Shown here: one piece after another, positions 62,083 through 64,000 of the stretch
How the letters are laid out: each line of letters opens with the position of its first letter
Numbering within the stretch: position 1 is the stretch's first letter
Origin: Embleya scabrispora
Lineage (GTDB): Bacteria > Actinomycetota > Actinomycetes > Streptomycetales > Streptomycetaceae
Assembly (NCBI RefSeq): GCF_002024165.1
Contig: NZ_MWQN01000001.1
Coordinates: 6,572,001 to 6,636,000 of the forward strand
DNA length: 64,000 nucleotides
Direction: 5' to 3'
Notes under the pieces: generated by a model
What the model saw: only the letters and a program-made list of their open reading frames with translations
Told to the model about the DNA's origin: nothing
The model's database searches: none
Position numbers and translations under genes: made by a program

Positions 62083-63018
62083 GTGCGATACGCCACGGTG
62101 GGCAGGTCGGGCCTGAAGGTCTCCGCGATCGGCCTGGGCTGCAACAACTTCGGTATGCGCATCGATCAGGACGACGCCGACAAGGTGGTGGGCGCCGCGA
62201 TCGAGGCGGGCGTGACCCTGTTCGACACTGCCGACAGCTACGGCGGAGGGCAGTCGGAGGTGCTGCTCGGCAAGGCGCTGGGCAGCCGTCGCGAGGACGT
62301 GGTGGTGGCCACCAAGTTCGGCGCCAAGGTGGCCGAGGGGCCGTACGGCCGCGGCTCCTCGCGCCGGCACGTGGTGCGCAGTTGCGAGGCGAGCCTGCGG
62401 CGCCTGGGCACCGACCACATCGACCTGTACTACCAGCACTACGCCGACCCCGACACCCCGATCGAGGAGACGCTGGGCGCGCTCGACGACCTGGTCCGGG
62501 CGGGCAAGGTGCGCTACGCGGCCACGTCCAACCTGGCCGCGTGGCAACTCGCCGACGCGGCGCACCTGGCCGGCGGTACCCGGTTCGTCGCCGCGCAGTT
62601 GCAATGGAGCCTGCTCGACCGCACCATCGAGCGCGAACTGGTGCCCGCCGCCCGGCACTTCGGCGTCGGGATCATCCCCTACTTCCCGCTCGCCTCCGGT
62701 CTGCTGACCGGCAAGTACCGGCGCGGCGAGGCGTTTGCCGCGGACACCCGGCTCGGCGCCATCCCGCGCTTCGCGCAGGCGGTGGCCACGGACGAGAACT
62801 TCGCCATCGTGGAACGGCTCACCGACTACGCCGAGGGGCAGGGGCTGACCCTGCTCGAACTCGCCCTGTCCTGGCTCGCCGCGCAGCCCGAGGTGGCCTC
62901 GGTCCTGGTCGGCGCGACCCGCCCCGAACAGATCGCGGCCAACACGGCGGCGATCCGCGAGCTGACCCCGACCCAGGTCGCGGAGGCGGCCGCACTGGCC
63001 GCGGCGGTACCGGCGTGA
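62083..63018 (+). CDS. Aldo/keto reductase
   Basis: 311-residue NADPH-dependent TIM-barrel reductase. The catalytic tetrad positions are visible: Asp and Tyr in LFDTADSYGGGQSE (about 46-59), Lys in VVVATKFG (about 75-82) and His in LYYQHYADPDTP (about 114-125). SNLAAWQL, QLQWSLLDR and ATRPEQIAANTAAI belong to the cofactor side. It is of the YdhF/Gfo-like general AKR class used on aldehydes or keto sugars. GTG 62083 has GGGAG upstream. Its stop overlaps the GntR start, so the regulator probably controls this operon. Confidence 0.92.
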   Translation: MRYATVGRSGLKVSAIGLGCNNFGMRIDQDDADKVVGAAIEAGVTLFDTADSYGGGQSEVLLGKALGSRREDVVVATKFGAKVAEGPYGRGSSRRHVVRSCEASLRRLGTDHIDLYYQHYADPDTPIEETLGALDDLVRAGKVRYAATSNLAAWQLADAAHLAGGTRFVAAQLQWSLLDRTIERELVPAARHFGVGIIPYFPLASGLLTGKYRRGEAFAADTRLGAIPRFAQAVATDENFAIVERLTDYAEGQGLTLLELALSWLAAQPEVASVLVGATRPEQIAANTAAIRELTPTQVAEAAALAAAVPA

Positions 63019-63791
63019 ACCCCGCGGCGCAGCCGGTCCGCGCCGGCACCGAGCGGTCCCTGCACAACGCCGGCATCGCGGACGAACTGGCCCGCCGGCT
63101 GCGCCGCCGGATCCTGGACGGCCCGCTCCGGGACGGCGACATGCTGCCCAAACAGGACGACCTGATCGCCGAGTTCGGCGTCGGGCGCACCACGCTGCGT
63201 CAGGCGTTCCGGATCCTGGAGACCGAGGGCCTGATCACCGTCAAGCGCGGCAACACCGGCGGCGCGGTGGTGCACGTCCCGCAACCGGCCGACGCGGCGC
63301 ACATGTTCGGCATGGTCATGCACGCGCGCCAGGTCCGGCTGGACGACCTGGCACAGGCGCTTCGGCGGCTGGAACCGGTGTGCGCGGCATTGTGCGCGGC
63401 GCGGCCGGATCGGGCCACCGAGGTGGTGCCGTGGCTGCGCGAGGTGCACACGCGGATGGAGCGGGCGCTGGCGGACGGGCCGGCGTTCATTCGGGCGGCG
63501 CGCGACTTCCACGAGGCGCTGGTCCTGCTGTGCGGGAACGAGACGATGAAGATCCTGCTGGGCGCGGTCGAGGTGTTGTGGGCGCAGCAGGAGCAGGAGT
63601 GGGCGCGGGACGCGTTGGCCGACACGGGTGAGCGGGTGCGCCGCGCGGGACTTCGCGAACACGAGCACCTGATCGCGCTGATCGAGGCCGGCGACGAAAC
63701 CGAGGTCTACCGCGAATCCGTCCGCCACCTGGAAGCCGCCCAGGACTACCCCCTCAAGTCCCACTCCGCGACCCCGATCACGTCCCCGTGA
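63015..63791 (+). CDS. GntR family transcriptional regulator, FadR/FCD subfamily
   Basis: 258 residues. The winged helix is at about 18-85 (IADELARRLRRRILDGPLRDGDMLPKQDDLIAEFGVGRTTLRQAFRILETEGLITVKRG). An all-helical FCD effector domain covers about 100-245 (ARQVRLDDLAQALRRLEPVCAALCAA; RAARDFHEALVLLCGNETMKILLGAVEVLW; EHEHLIALIEAGDETEVYRESVRHLEA). The histidines that usually hold a metal in FCD are in FHEAL and EHEHL. GTG 63015 overlaps the reductase stop by four bases. Its ligand is probably a carboxylate or sugar acid, inferred from the subfamily. Confidence 0.9.
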   Translation: MNPAAQPVRAGTERSLHNAGIADELARRLRRRILDGPLRDGDMLPKQDDLIAEFGVGRTTLRQAFRILETEGLITVKRGNTGGAVVHVPQPADAAHMFGMVMHARQVRLDDLAQALRRLEPVCAALCAARPDRATEVVPWLREVHTRMERALADGPAFIRAARDFHEALVLLCGNETMKILLGAVEVLWAQQEQEWARDALADTGERVRRAGLREHEHLIALIEAGDETEVYRESVRHLEAAQDYPLKSHSATPITSP

Positions 63792-63792
63792 C

Positions 63793-63885
63793 CGGCCCGG
63801 CCGACAGGTGAGGTCACCCGGCCGGGCCGACGCGCGAGGCCCCGTGGCGCGGCCCGCCGGTGAGGTTGGTCACCGGCCGCGCCAC
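63793..63885. terminator. Two stem-loops between convergent gntR-type and sdhB-type genes
   Basis: CGGCCCGGCCG (63793-63803) pairs with CGGCCGGGCCG (63819-63829), starting two bases after the GntR stop. GTGGCGCGGCC (63844-63854) pairs with GGCCGCGCCAC (63875-63885), enclosing the iron-sulfur subunit's stop codon. Confidence 0.65.
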
Positions 63886-64000
63886 GCGGCGCCGAGTACG
63901 TCGGCGTTGAAGCGGCCGATGACGCCCAGGGGGATGCCCTTCGGGCAGACCGCCGTGCATTCGCCCGTGTTCGTGCAGCCGCCGAAGTCCGCCTCGTCGT
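63870..64000 (-). CDS. sdhB: Succinate dehydrogenase/fumarate reductase iron-sulfur subunit, C-terminal part
   Basis: Only the last 42 codons are in the window. They read DFGGCTNTGECTAVCPKGIP and then LGVIGRFNADVLGAAWRGR. The CxxxxxCxxxCP pattern is the end of the second ferredoxin-like cluster motif of the SdhB/FrdB family, which passes electrons from the flavoprotein to the membrane quinone. The gene begins beyond position 64000. The choice between succinate dehydrogenase and fumarate reductase cannot be made here. Confidence 0.88.
   Translation of the reverse strand, partial: DEADFGGCTNTGECTAVCPKGIPLGVIGRFNADVLGAAWRGR

Noticed and set aside
60688-62658. A 656-codon minus-strand frame covering the DegT gene
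   Set aside because: It is a different frame from the conserved DegT reading and runs through the divergent promoter into the reductase gene.
1-64000. tRNA, rRNA, transposase, integrase or attachment site
   Set aside because: I looked for conserved T-loop words, 16S/23S stretches and DDE or recombinase motifs by eye and saw none; a covariance-model search would be needed to be certain.

Overview
This window is chromosomal DNA of a very GC-rich filamentous actinomycete, most likely a member of or close to the Streptomycetaceae. The evidence is the extreme GC bias at codon third positions, frequent GTG/TTG starts, leaderless promoters, and actinobacterial marker families: the proteasome activator Bpa, HbpS/SenS/SenR, DUF574 methyltransferase, DUF3558 lipoproteins and a class II HelD. 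No rRNA, tRNA, CRISPR array, transposase or phage integrase was seen.

Layout. 1-12.5 kb: scattered housekeeping and enzyme genes (class I aminotransferase, GNAT, PanE-like reductase, an unusual zinc-ribbon SDR, PadR regulator, methyltransferase, Bpa, acyl-CoA thioesterase, AIM24 protein, F420-type LLM enzyme, class V aminotransferase, cupin). 12.7-25.2 kb: export. An MFS pump is followed by two paralogous MacB/FtsX-type ABC pairs. The first permease seems to have lost its last codons by a one-base frameshift. The second pair faces a NarL-type kinase/regulator operon across a region with two matching palindromes. 25.2-28 kb: no convincing gene, but a large repeat domain. It starts with short repeats that copy the arm of an intrinsic terminator and continues as about nine 210-bp units in two opposed blocks. 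28-33.3 kb: a fused heterodimer-type ABC exporter and a GH1 beta-glucosidase. 33.5-37.2 kb: a small secreted peptide, a 21-bp minisatellite and the HbpS/SenS/SenR haem and redox sensing locus. 37.3-48.3 kb: SDR and LLM pair, surface protein, HelD, SDR and hydrolase operon, UBP zinc finger protein, and an ECF-type sigma factor with a leaderless leader peptide and a convergently overlapping STAS gene. 48.4-51.3 kb: DUF574 methyltransferase, and a two-gene locus of a 43-residue Asp/Lys/Arg-rich peptide translationally coupled to a PIMT-like O-methyltransferase. That is the layout of the aspartimide-forming imiditide RiPPs. 51.4-64 kb: acyl-CoA metabolism (CaiB, crotonase, thioesterase), a large membrane protein with a PLC-like domain, two coupled DUF3558 lipoproteins, a nucleotide-sugar pyrophosphorylase, MarR, a DegT-family protein whose PLP lysine is replaced by histidine (as in sugar 3-dehydratases), an aldo/keto reductase coupled to a GntR regulator, and the end of a succinate dehydrogenase iron-sulfur subunit.

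For follow-up, the strongest points are the imiditide-like pair, the opposed 210-bp repeat array, the recurring CTGACG-N3-SGTCAG palindrome upstream of several metabolic genes, the His-type DegT enzyme in a possible deoxysugar neighbourhood, and the truncated FtsX permease. All functions are inferred by reading the sequence; no database search was run.
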